Source: Vandiemenella viatica
Taxonomy: Eukaryota > Arthropoda > Insecta > Orthoptera > Morabidae
Length of the DNA: 64,000 nucleotides
NCBI GenBank assembly: GCA_031002005.1
Contig: CM061914.1
Location: 12,386,148 to 12,450,147 of the forward strand
Reading direction: 5' to 3'
Under the pieces are notes generated by a model. The model had not been told where the DNA came from, made no database searches, and was given only the letters and a program-made list of their open reading frames with translations. The position numbers and the translations under genes are program-made. Position 1 is the first letter of the stretch, and each line of letters starts with the position of its first letter. Shown here piece by piece: positions 37,701-41,623 of the stretch.

Positions 37701-40469
37701 CTGCAAATTCTGAAAAAGGTTAATAAATGATCTAAAAATATGTACTACAAACATAAGATTCATGACTCTGATAGTAAAATTAAGAAAATATGGGACACTG
37801 TAATAAATGAAATACGGAAAAAATAATCAGGCCAGTAAAGACATTTATATAGAACAAAAATTTTAATCAATGCAAGCTTCCAACAAAAATTTGACACTAT
37901 ATCTGTAAATTTAGCTACTCCAAAAGAAATAAGAAAAGTTATTCTCTTAAGAGCAAATACTTGAGTGGTTTTCCAGCAAATTAATGAAACTGTGATCCAC
38001 AGAATTAAATAATATACTAAGCTATATGTTCAATATATCTTTACTTAAGGGTACCTTCCCAGAAAGGCTTAAGTGTGATGTAGTTAAACCACTGTATATA
38101 AAAAAGAATGATACCTCAGTTGTATCAAATTACTGTCCAATTTCATTACTAAAAGACTACTCCAAAATTTTTGAAAAAGCAATGTACAACAGAGTTTACC
38201 AACACCCAAAAATTAAAAATATTCTAACTAAATAACAATTTGGTTTTCAAAAGGTTAATTCAACAGAACAACCTATATTTAGATTCGCTGACAATATTTT
38301 AGAATGAATAAATGAAAAATTAATGCCTGTGACTTGATATAATTTATGTACGTATTCCACATCCCAAAGAGCCAGTCTCTAGCTTGGGGTCCATGGAAAA
38401 TTAATGTACTGTATTGTGTTATTGATTGTAAACTTATGTCACTCTGGGGTATAGAACTGAACAGAAAGTAAATATGTCAATCACTTACCACTGGGTAACC
38501 AAAAGTGACCGGAATCGCCTAGAACATTCACAGTACATGGTTCTCCCACTACGGTAAAGTTATATATGTCCTAAGCCAGTATAATGTTGTGGTTTTGACG
38601 TTTTCTTTTTAGGTATTTTCCCTGTACCTAGTTTATGGTCATGGATGCTTTGAAGGTAAAAAATCACAGGAGATGTTGAGAATAGCTTACAAAGATACTG
38701 CTATGGATAAAACTCAAGGGCTTTCCAAATTCAAAGGAGTTAAAATGACAATTTATAACCAACCCCACTCTAGATGCCCTTCAACTTCTAGAACAGACAA
38801 AACTGTTGAAAAAAATTCTCCAAAACTATGCTTGAAGAGTGACAATGTACAACAGATGACACAGACAAGTTGTATGAAGTGAGCAGGAACTCAGTACAGT
38901 GAACCTGAATGGAAGATTTGAAGATGAAGAGGATGAGTCCACAGCTCCATTTCACACAGTCAGAACAGCTGACCCATTTTTAATAACGAAACAGTATAAT
39001 TCCTTTGTCCATTGCTTTTATTACCATGAATGAAGAGAGACCTGGGCTGGGTGATGGTAAAAATGATGAAGGCACTGTCTGGCATCACAACAAATGAGTT
39101 TACAAAAAGTTCTGAAACAAGGAGAGAAAAGGCTGGATAAGTGTATTAGCCCTAATGAAGAATATTCTGAAGGGATCTAAGGAATGCTAGTAACAATACT
39201 GAATAAGCAAATTCTAAAAAAGAACTTCTGCATTACTGTTGGGTAAAACTCATATGTCTTCCTCATGTGGGGAGTATGAAACTTTCATCTGTAAAACAAC
39301 AGCCTCAAAATACAAGTGAAAATTTCTGCACTCGATTTGCACAACACAACTGATTTAATTGAGGAATGCTGGCCATAAAGTATCCAAGAATCCTGGAAGT
39401 GCTTTCTGTATGTAGGAAGTACAGCTCTTTAATGTAGCTGCAGAAAAATGGAGAAACCAAACAGAAGAAAGTGGAACTATTAGAAATTTGAGGCTCTACA
39501 GAGTATTGAAAATTCGATGTTTCAGTAAAGTAAGAAATCAAAACTTCCTATAAGTACTGGATGAAGAAAGGAATGTACCAGAAAGCTGAGAAGTCAAGAT
39601 AGAATATAGATCTTTTTGAGATTGCAGGAAGACAAAGAAAATGTTTGAGAAGCAAAAAATGTATTTTTAAACAGTATTTTAAGGGGAAGCAATTAAAAAA
39701 TTACCACCGCATGAAATCAGTTGTGACATTAATCAAAATTGAATAAGTAAACACATATGACCAACAGAGAACCTTATTTTTCTGAAATAATCATTTAAGG
39801 AAGTAATAAAAAGTTTGCCTGAGCTTATTCGAAAATCCTGTCTTCAATGTACTAATTTTAATAAATGACAGTCAAAATTAGAAGGCTAGATTGATCCCTG
39901 TTTTATACTCCAATTAAGATTTCCGTGGTGAAACTAGAAGTTTTCCTAATGAATAGTATTCCTTTCGATAATATTGATCATTAATAGCATTCAGACTATA
40001 TTCACTGTCTAAAAACACACTAAACTCAAAATTCTAGGCAACACTGTTGGATGAAGAAAAACAAGAAATTGTTAGTCAAAATAACACTCATAAAACCCAC
40101 TGTCAGAAATAGCATAATTGGAAAGATGGTGTAAAGAAAGGGAACACGATTCCCTTCAATTACACACTTGTTAATTCTGAATATAATAAACAGTTATAAT
40201 CACGTAAAGTCAGTAGCAATTTATTACAAATCTCTCAGTAAAATTCATTTCTCATTGCAAACTCACAGGAGGCAGTGACCAGTCGTGGAGCTGTGACGCA
40301 GGGAAGCGGGCATCGTCCCGTGCGTCACACAGGTCGAGGTGCTCCCGTTGCTGCAGCTGCTGCCGGCTGACTACGTGGAACAGGCCACCTACTTCTGCAC
40401 CCTCACCTGCCATCTCTTTCGTCTGCTCAGATTTTTTCCCATAATCTCCTGTTGATTCAAATATGACTT
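1479..40469 (-). CDS. Bms1: Partial BMS1 gene, seven exons of the C-terminal half
   Basis: BMS1 is a nucleolar GTPase of the small-subunit processome needed for 40S ribosome maturation. Seven exons, read from high to low coordinate, join without frame breaks: 40469-40267, 17594-17411, 8666-8515, 2810-2622, 2441-2311, 2005-1900 and 1752-1479. Every internal junction has AG acceptor and GT donor dinucleotides and a compatible phase. Recognisable family blocks include [56 protein letters not shown] and [13 protein letters not shown]. The GTPase domain is not in the window. The protein stops being visible after FEDKIQLS, short of the family C terminus, so the last exons lie left of base 1. Intron sizes are about 22.7, 8.7, 5.7, 0.18, 0.31 and 0.15 kb, and the large ones hold most of the mobile elements. 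I saw no disabling change in these exons. Confidence 0.93.
1900..2005 (-). CDS. Bms1: BMS1 exon ([11 protein letters not shown] block)
   Basis: Acceptor TTATTCAG, donor GTATGT. The 35 codons read [12 protein letters not shown], then [17 protein letters not shown] and end SIDSQ in phase 0. Part of the DUF663 domain. Confidence 0.95.
2311..2441 (-). CDS. Bms1: BMS1 exon (GWRRFQTLP block)
   Basis: Acceptor TTCTTCAG, donor GTAAAC, ending two bases into an Arg codon. It encodes [20 protein letters not shown] followed by [18 protein letters not shown], a near-invariant BMS1 stretch. The next exon supplies the last base of the Arg codon and continues YLKYTP. Confidence 0.95.
2622..2810 (-). CDS. 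Bms1: BMS1 exon ([11 protein letters not shown] block)
   Basis: This exon is 63 codons in phase 0 on both sides, with acceptor GTACAG and donor GTTAGT. It encodes [32 protein letters not shown] and [12 protein letters not shown], at the start of the conserved C-terminal RIBIOP_C (DUF663) domain shared with TSR1. Confidence 0.95.
3071..3424. mobile_element. Foldback / MITE-like element
   Basis: The two halves are inverted copies of about 150-170 bp around a short centre near 3235. Left and right arms share ACAAAGGATA, GGAAAATGACTCATCA, GATGAGTGAAAA and ACAAAAACATATACAAT. It has no coding capacity. The arm ends carry the GGATAGGGAAA-type motif that also marks the 3' tails of the Penelope-like elements elsewhere in the window, so it may be a tail-to-tail remnant of one rather than a DNA-transposon MITE. 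Confidence 0.75.
3425..4019. other. Intronic sequence, possible PLE-tail debris, no gene
   Basis: A minus-strand open frame of 96 codons at 3692-3982 has no motif I recognise and no splice support. Text near 3480-3530 (CAATATTTTGACCACTTTC) resembles the tail at 4115-4135, hinting at old Penelope-like 3' sequence. Confidence 0.35.
4020..4150 (-). repeat. Penelope-like element 3' tail relic
   Basis: Begins GGATAGGGAAATATGACCC and continues through an A/C-rich tract to CAATATTTTGGCAACAGCC. The same order is found at the ends of the Penelope-like copies at 22590, 41983 and, reversed, 48400. No coding part remains. Confidence 0.5.
4386..6433. mobile_element. Element with inverted ends, about 2 kb
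   Basis: TGTATCGGTTCATGGAAG at 4386 is matched in reverse complement at the right end (6433 leftwards), and the match continues through AAGGGACTTAAGTCCAT for roughly 40 bp in all. Internal copies of the motif (AGGAGCCCAAGTCCAGG near 4537, AGGGGCCTAAGTCCAGG near 6216) suggest subterminal repeats. A poly-C tract sits inside the right end. No transposase is visible. A LINE fragment lies inside at 5690-6165. No clear target duplication. Confidence 0.6.
5690..6165 (+). pseudogene. 3' fragment of a CR1-like LINE
   Basis: Encodes the last part of the LINE reverse-transcriptase ORF: AHTKEIA, then a stop, [26 protein letters not shown], then after a frame change [30 protein letters not shown] and SVRDWNALN. 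It ends with the family 3' signature GCAGAGTATAGATGTAGAT. Frameshifts and stops show it is dead. It matches the LINE copies at 14140-14586 and 52915-53617 almost block for block. Confidence 0.85.
6600..7790 (-). pseudogene. Decayed Jockey-like LINE reverse transcriptase, C-terminal part
   Basis: Read on the minus strand, weak RT text appears first (an ILFNTY-like block near 7460 recalling SPLLFNIY), then [20 protein letters not shown] (the post-RT LGVxLDxxLxW block) and [16 protein letters not shown], matching the Jockey-superfamily segment that reads LRxxTGAFRTSP. The longest frame is 145 codons (7036-6599). Numerous stops and frameshifts. The 5' limit is uncertain. Confidence 0.6.
7791..8514. 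other. Intronic sequence, no feature seen
   Basis: AT-rich; no open frame, repeat structure or splice-supported exon recognised. Confidence 0.4.
8515..8666 (-). CDS. Bms1: BMS1 exon ([12 protein letters not shown] block)
   Basis: Acceptor TTGCAG and donor GTATGC bound a 152-nt exon that completes a split Thr codon from the previous exon. It encodes a lysine-rich helix, [15 protein letters not shown], and ends [10 protein letters not shown] in phase 0. The basic, helical stretch before LNKSQFE matches the order in known BMS1 proteins. Confidence 0.92.
8667..9715. other. Intronic sequence, no feature seen
   Basis: AT-rich intron upstream of the 8515-8666 exon. No repeat or coding motif recognised. 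Confidence 0.4.
9716..9960 (-). pseudogene. LINE reverse-transcriptase fragment (N-terminal RT motifs)
   Basis: Minus strand reads [20 protein letters not shown], a stop, [17 protein letters not shown] and [16 protein letters not shown], the LINE block before RT motif A (consensus NYRPISLLS). It ends exactly where the plus-strand LINE begins at 9961, and a same-orientation LINE resumes at 14590, so it may be the continuation of that element beyond the insertion. Confidence 0.7.
10156..10735 (+). pseudogene. LINE ORF1, SGNH/esterase-like (broken)
   Basis: Starts [20 protein letters not shown] followed by a stop. The later frame reads [20 protein letters not shown] and [11 protein letters not shown], the GTND-type block of SGNH hydrolases used by ORF1p of CR1-type LINEs. 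The parallel minus-strand copy at 63382-63912 is open and keeps the GSSN block that is lost here. Reading frame is interrupted, then cut by the MITE at 10733. Confidence 0.7.
10733..10925. mobile_element. hAT-type MITE, 193 bp
   Basis: Flanked by a perfect 8-bp duplication CCTTAATA (10725-10732 and 10926-10933). Terminal inverted repeats are CAGTGATGTCAAA and, from the right, CATAGATGTCAAA. The interior has the GGGCCCGTGGGCCGCATCC text common in hAT-derived non-autonomous elements. No coding capacity. Inserted in LINE ORF1. Confidence 0.9.
11130..11900 (+). pseudogene. LINE AP-like endonuclease domain (broken)
   Basis: Reads [28 protein letters not shown] (the catalytic Glu block), [17 protein letters not shown], then a frame change, [31 protein letters not shown] and GISDHKVV (the SDH catalytic block). 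Frame changes occur near 11160 and 11430. This is the N-terminal part of ORF2. Confidence 0.8.
12520..14525 (+). pseudogene. LINE reverse transcriptase (broken, split by Helitron)
   Basis: The N-terminal part reads [57 protein letters not shown] (motif A, with Asp) and [13 protein letters not shown] (motif B). After the Helitron the frame continues [20 protein letters not shown] (motif C FADD) and the C-terminal block [43 protein letters not shown]. Catalytic aspartates remain visible but there are several stops after motif C. Confidence 0.88.
13023..13769 (+). mobile_element. Short non-autonomous Helitron with internal repeats
   Basis: Begins TCTTATATATATG after A13022 and ends CCAGCTAG before T13770. 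Removing it restores the LINE reading from CCACTTCTTTCTTTA to TTTTTAGAAACGATC, matching the uninterrupted LINE copy near 53790. This is the A^T insertion with TC...CTAG ends expected of Helitrons. The interior holds about four diverged copies of a roughly 160-bp unit containing GTTTGTGTGTGGTA-like and CTATGGTGGTTAGAT-like text. Confidence 0.88.
15037..16264 (+). mobile_element. Decayed mariner transposon
   Basis: TA dinucleotides at 15035-15036 and 16265-16266 flank inverted repeats sharing GGATTGATRAGTC and GTGACTTTT. The length of 1.2 kb is typical for mariner. It interrupts the minus-strand LINE. Confidence 0.85.
15182..16205 (+). pseudogene. Mariner transposase (inactive)
   Basis: Recognisable blocks in order: [20 protein letters not shown] (helix-turn-helix region), then [56 protein letters not shown] and [18 protein letters not shown] stands where active mariners have HHDNAPAH, so the second catalytic Asp is replaced by Tyr. 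The final Asp block (LAPSD) is kept. Several stops and frame changes lie in the first half; the longest clean frame is 15719-16099. Confidence 0.85.
17001..17410. other. Intronic sequence, no feature seen
   Basis: AT-rich sequence between the LINE fragment and the BMS1 exon at 17411; nothing recognised. Confidence 0.4.
17411..17594 (-). CDS. Bms1: BMS1 exon (DCFVTG / [12 protein letters not shown] block)
   Basis: Acceptor TTTCAG precedes [14 protein letters not shown]. The donor is GTGAGT after NEA plus one base (phase 1). [15 protein letters not shown] is one of the most conserved BMS1 signatures. An open frame continues past the donor to a TAA, but the consensus donor and the matching phase of the next exon decide the boundary. 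Confidence 0.93.
17595..18429. other. Intronic sequence; possible old Helitron 5' end
   Basis: Mostly featureless AT-rich sequence. Near 17732 the text TCTATACTATTATAAATTTG resembles Helitron 5' ends, but I find no matching 3' end, so it is only a relic candidate. Confidence 0.3.
18500..18635 (-). repeat. SINE relic (family also at 20755 and 28952)
   Basis: Contains GGAACCATCCCGGCATTCAC, GATCTGGGAAAACCATGGAA and CCAGATCAGGATGGCCGG, matching the SINE at 28952-29153 in order and spacing. Ends are degraded. Confidence 0.65.
19410..19560 (+). mobile_element. Truncated Penelope-like 3' tail inside a LINE
   Basis: About 150 bp of foreign sequence splits the LINE between the FLIYV block and the IND/YADD block. 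It contains GATGATGGCATG...CGCCATC and ends TCCGGCTGCATGCCTGAGAG then ATCTTCAAAC, which parallels the PLE tail (CATCCGGCTGAACACCC then GTGAAGATT) at 36226-36255. A GATGATGG stem with a complementary GCCATC resembles a decayed hammerhead core. Confidence 0.5.
20272..20605. repeat. Two-copy tandem duplication, about 165-bp unit
   Basis: Two diverged copies share GGTTGAAATGCTGCC / GATTGAAATGCTGCC, GATTTTGAGTGAAGAA / GATTTTGAGAGAAGAA and GACATGCCGAATTCTGA / GCCATGCCGAATTTGGA. No coding motif. Confidence 0.7.
20755..20900 (-). repeat. SINE relic
   Basis: Shares CATAGCCCTTTGAAGGAGCC, GGCAAACCACAGAAAACC and ATCTGGATGGCTGG with the SINE at 28952-29153, in the same order, followed by a degraded B-box-like GGGATTTGAATAC. 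Confidence 0.65.
21150..22330 (+). repeat. GC-rich block, LTR-like or promoter-like, with internal duplication
   Basis: An island of GC-rich sequence in an AT-rich intron. It has a TATA-like GGGTATATATGTG near 21320 and an open frame of 172 codons (21151-21669) without a recognised domain. TGTCGCCTTCTGCCTCGTCG at 21730 recurs diverged as TGTCGCTTTTTACCTCGTCG at 21960, and a downstream segment with GATTATTCAT is also repeated. It could be a solo LTR or 5' leader of a retroelement, but no TG...CA ends with target duplication were located. Confidence 0.35.
22905..24855 (+). mobile_element. Helitron remnant with two 5' ends, nested in a PLE
   Basis: Starts TCTATAATATAAAAATG after A22904 and ends GGGGCAGCTAG before T24856, preceded by a short hairpin (GAAAGAAGTCTTTC). 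A second 5' end, TCTATATAAATAAAAACG, begins at 23583. The roughly 340 bp following each 5' end are diverged copies (shared GAAGGTTCTTATGGAGAG and TATGGATATTAATCTATGCC). Excision would rejoin the flanking PLE tail. Confidence 0.85.
23960..24655 (+). pseudogene. Helitron Pif1-like helicase, C-terminal part
   Basis: [57 protein letters not shown], then after a stop [39 protein letters not shown] (the helicase TINKSQGQ motif), a stop, [18 protein letters not shown] (VAxSR motif). These are the last motifs of the Helitron Rep/helicase protein; the Rep domain and Walker motifs are absent. At least two stops. Confidence 0.88.
24970..26560 (-). pseudogene. PLE reverse transcriptase / GIY-YIG polyprotein remnants
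   Basis: From the 5' side: [31 protein letters not shown] and ITVDITSLY (RT motif A), [15 protein letters not shown] (motif B), [20 protein letters not shown] (motif C with Tyr in place of the first Asp), [20 protein letters not shown], then [18 protein letters not shown], a single copy of the unit [19 protein letters not shown] that is amplified in the 44555 copy, and the C-terminal CKMCDIH and [18 protein letters not shown] blocks. Frames are broken repeatedly; the GIY-YIG part is frameshifted. Confidence 0.85.
26601..28103. other. Intronic sequence, no feature seen
   Basis: AT-rich sequence between two Penelope-like insertions. Short open frames (27292-27480, 27609-27966) show no recognisable motif. 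Confidence 0.4.
28190..28236 (-). ncRNA. Hammerhead-ribozyme-like motif, minus arm of pair A
   Basis: Minus strand has CTGATGA (28231-28225), a stem TGGCTA...TAGTTGCC, GAAA (28204-28201) and GTC (28196-28194), the core order of type I hammerheads. The spacer between GAAA and GTC is only a few bases and includes palindromic AGCT, as in the short-stem-III hammerheads known in PLEs. Core looks intact; activity not shown. Confidence 0.6.
28342..28430 (-). repeat. Two 5S-rRNA-like segments in the minus arm of pair A
   Basis: On the minus strand both segments contain CTTGGATGGGTGACCGC, and the one at 28342-28390 also AGTTAAGCAATGCTGAGCGC. This resembles the 5S rRNA region from GAAGTTAAGCAACGTCGGGC to TACTTGGATGGGTGACCGC, which includes the C box of the internal promoter. 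Confidence 0.65.
28952..29153 (-). mobile_element. SINE insertion with 13-bp target duplication
   Basis: Flanked by a perfect GAGTCGGTGGTTA at 28939-28951 and 29154-29166. On the minus strand it starts GCATTCGGGAGGACAGCGGT, followed by the tRNA B-box-like GGTTTGAATCCCC, the body (CCATGGTTTCCCAAATTACT, GGCAAATGCCGGGATGCTTC) and an A-rich tail CAAATAAAAAAAATT. It splits the PLE reading at FFWESVV. This is LINE-mediated insertion of a tRNA-derived SINE truncated at its head. Confidence 0.88.
29403..29514 (+). repeat. Two 5S-rRNA-like segments in the plus arm of pair A
   Basis: Tandem segments at 29403-29453 and 29465-29514. The second reads AGTTAAGCAACGCTGAGCGT then GGTGAGCACTTGGATGGGTG and ACCGC, a close match to the 3' half of 5S rRNA; the first is more diverged (GTGCTTTGATGGGGATACCG). 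They match the pair in the other arm, so they were in the element before the arms were joined. Confidence 0.7.
29620..29665 (+). ncRNA. Hammerhead-like motif with damaged core, plus arm of pair A
   Basis: Same layout as the minus arm, but the core reads CTAATGA (29624-29630), changing the essential G, and the cleavage triplet is GTA instead of GTC. GAAA is kept at 29651-29654. Predicted inactive. Confidence 0.55.
29721..30500. other. Intronic sequence, no feature seen
   Basis: AT-rich; nothing recognised on either strand. Confidence 0.4.
30510..31290 (+). pseudogene. LINE ORF1 (SGNH-like) and start of endonuclease, broken
   Basis: [20 protein letters not shown] (GSSH as in the SGNH nucleophile block), a decayed [10 protein letters not shown], then [14 protein letters not shown] (the RHGLHLN-type block near the end of this ORF1), followed by [14 protein letters not shown] and VSHLSEAP, recalling the NIRGLxNKxxEL start of the endonuclease. 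Several stops. No RT follows. Confidence 0.6.
31291..32241. other. Intronic sequence, no feature seen
   Basis: AT-rich; nothing recognised on either strand. Confidence 0.4.
32326..32375 (-). ncRNA. Hammerhead-ribozyme-like motif, minus arm of pair B
   Basis: Minus strand carries CTGATGA (32367-32361), a stem with GGCAG...CTGTC, GAAA (32340-32337) and GTC (32335-32333). One mismatch in the stem relative to the plus arm (GGGCAG for GGACAG). Core conserved. Confidence 0.6.
32727..33753 (-). pseudogene. PLE RT / GIY-YIG gene, minus arm (truncated)
   Basis: Starts inside RT motif A ([11 protein letters not shown]) and runs through [72 protein letters not shown] and [21 protein letters not shown] one-base deletion after AVWP breaks the frame near 33455; the plus arm is intact there. 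The frameshift before the GIY-YIG block and the YVDE motif are shared with the plus arm. Confidence 0.9.
33754..35820 (+). pseudogene. PLE RT / GIY-YIG gene, plus arm (near-complete, two breaks)
   Basis: A PLE polyprotein that copies RNA and cuts DNA. The open frame runs to 35443: [37 protein letters not shown] (RT motif 1), [18 protein letters not shown] (motif 2), [14 protein letters not shown] (motif A), [20 protein letters not shown] (motif B), [15 protein letters not shown] (motif C; YVDE where YVDD is usual) and [15 protein letters not shown] at 35441-35443 replaces an Arg codon (AGA) present in the other arm. A frameshift near 35565 precedes the GIY-YIG endonuclease, [20 protein letters not shown]. 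The first 38 or so codons of the long open frame (33638-33753) are antisense of the minus arm and not part of the gene. Confidence 0.9.
36172..36219 (+). ncRNA. Hammerhead-ribozyme-like motif, plus arm of pair B
   Basis: CTGATGA at 36178-36184, stem II GACAG...CTGTC with loop CCGAGCTTA, GAAA at 36205-36208, cleavage triplet GTC at 36210-36212. Stem I can form from GATAC before the core and GTGTT after the cleavage site. Almost no stem III: GAAACGTC contains palindromic ACGT, which would suit a dimeric form. PLE-encoded hammerheads of this kind are known. Confidence 0.68.
36273..36839 (+). other. Promoter-like or LTR-like sequence, unassigned
   Basis: GGGTATAAACC near 36360 resembles a TATA box and is followed by a relatively GC-rich leader-like stretch to about 36550. 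No TG...CA ends, direct repeat or gene follows, so the nature is uncertain. Confidence 0.25.
36840..38340 (+). pseudogene. LINE endonuclease to RT N-terminus (broken)
   Basis: [11 protein letters not shown] and [20 protein letters not shown] with [11 protein letters not shown] and [15 protein letters not shown] match the LINE AP-endonuclease region (GxATHYCRxxxxGGGVAIYVR type). Downstream, [20 protein letters not shown] and [20 protein letters not shown], then [14 protein letters not shown], match the RT block before motif A. Stops and frame changes separate them, and the catalytic RT core is not present. Confidence 0.75.
38620..39180 (+). pseudogene. Mariner-type transposase relic
   Basis: [36 protein letters not shown] and RTDKTVEK match the helix-turn-helix region of mariner/SETMAR-type transposases (LRxAYGDxAMxRTQ...DxPxSGRPSTSRTDExVEK). 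A frame near 39115-39175 reads [17 protein letters not shown], which recalls the KCIxxxGEYFEG end of such proteins. The catalytic middle is not recognisable. Confidence 0.6.
39181..40266. other. Intronic sequence, no feature seen
   Basis: Between the mariner relic and the 5'-most BMS1 exon seen; A-rich, with no recognisable coding or repeat structure. Confidence 0.4.
40267..40469 (-). CDS. Bms1: BMS1 exon (acidic linker and GGLF block)
   Basis: The exon follows an acceptor TTTATAG and ends at a strong donor GTGAGT. It reads [12 protein letters not shown], then [12 protein letters not shown] and finally HDWSLPP. The GGLF/GGMF block followed by an HDW segment just before the DCFVTG motif is the order seen in BMS1 proteins. 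It ends in phase 0 and joins the next exon ([12 protein letters not shown]). It is GC-richer than its surroundings, as expected for coding sequence in this AT-rich window. It is the most 5' exon I could find; upstream exons were not identified between here and the right edge. Confidence 0.85.
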
Positions 40470-41230
40470 CTATAAACTAAAAACATATTTTAATTGACAT
40501 TTTATATTTCTTGAAATTTGCCACTGATCATAATTGTGAGATAAATCTCAATGAAACTTTGTTATTTCGAAAAGGACAGAAGCTATAATAGGAATTAAAA
40601 TTTGAAGAAACATATGAAACTCATAAAGTAAAACTGACTCTTCATTCATGATATACAAATAGAGGGAACTAGCGAACTTAAATTAGGACTCATTTTTTAT
40701 CAAAATCAAATTATTGCAATTTTTACTTTTAAAATCATATGTATTTCACTTTCTGCTCAGAAAACATCAGTGACAAATATATACTGAAAATTTTACATTT
40801 CATTTACTGTTCTGTTACATCCTTTTGAGCATATTGGTAACATTTTTCACTTCAGACTTATCACTTCTCATATCTCAATAACAGGAAAAATACATACAGC
40901 AACAAATCAGTTGCAGCGGAGCAGGAAGAAATGCTGTGATGCGATATTAATATAAAAGGGAAGACAAACTAAGCACATCACTCGCCAAGGTTTCGGATTA
41001 TTACCTTGCTCATGAAAATAGAAATATCTGAGTAGGATCACACAGGCACCCACGGTCAACCCAGACACTTGAATTGCGGTATTTGACTGTCACAAACAGA
41101 GCGGAGGTGGGGAAAAAAACAACAATTTCACTGGAAATGTTAGACACAGGGAAGAAATTTATCACAGGAAACTAAAAATCGACATATAAAAGTGATAAAA
41201 AATAATACATGAAAATAAAAAGCAAATAAG
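40470..41230. other. Sequence upstream of the 40267 exon, no feature seen
   Basis: AT-rich; contains the acceptor of the BMS1 exon but no further exon I can support. Confidence 0.4.
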
Positions 41231-41470
41231 GTAGGATAGAGAAAATAAACCTATCACTCACCACAAACGAAGGCAAGAGGGCCACAACAAACACCAAAAC
41301 CTGAGCACACTTTACAATATTTTTCATGAATAGAGTGAGTGGATGTGTGCACTTAGAGATTCACCACACGACTGAGCCGAAGATGAACCAGGTGGGAACG
41401 GTGGAAATTACAAACATTGGGAGGGGCAAGCTGACAAATGATAATTGTGGGAAAGTATAATCTCCTTAAC
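41231..41470 (-). repeat. Penelope-like 3' tail relic
   Basis: GTAGGATAGAGAAAATAAAC, CACTCACC, ACTTTACAATATTTTTCATG and a downstream GGTGGGAACGGTGG follow the same order as the tail at 41983 and the one at 22590. No coding part. Confidence 0.5.
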
Positions 41471-41623
41471 AATCAGTCAAAATAAAATGAATTGAGTCTT
41501 ATTGTGTACACATCCAATCCCATTTTCATCTATCCTCCTTTATTCATGTCTGTGGTTTAAACCAAAATAGAGTATTCAGGTTTTGCCTTCATCTGAGGTG
41601 AGATACATAATAATCTATCTTAT

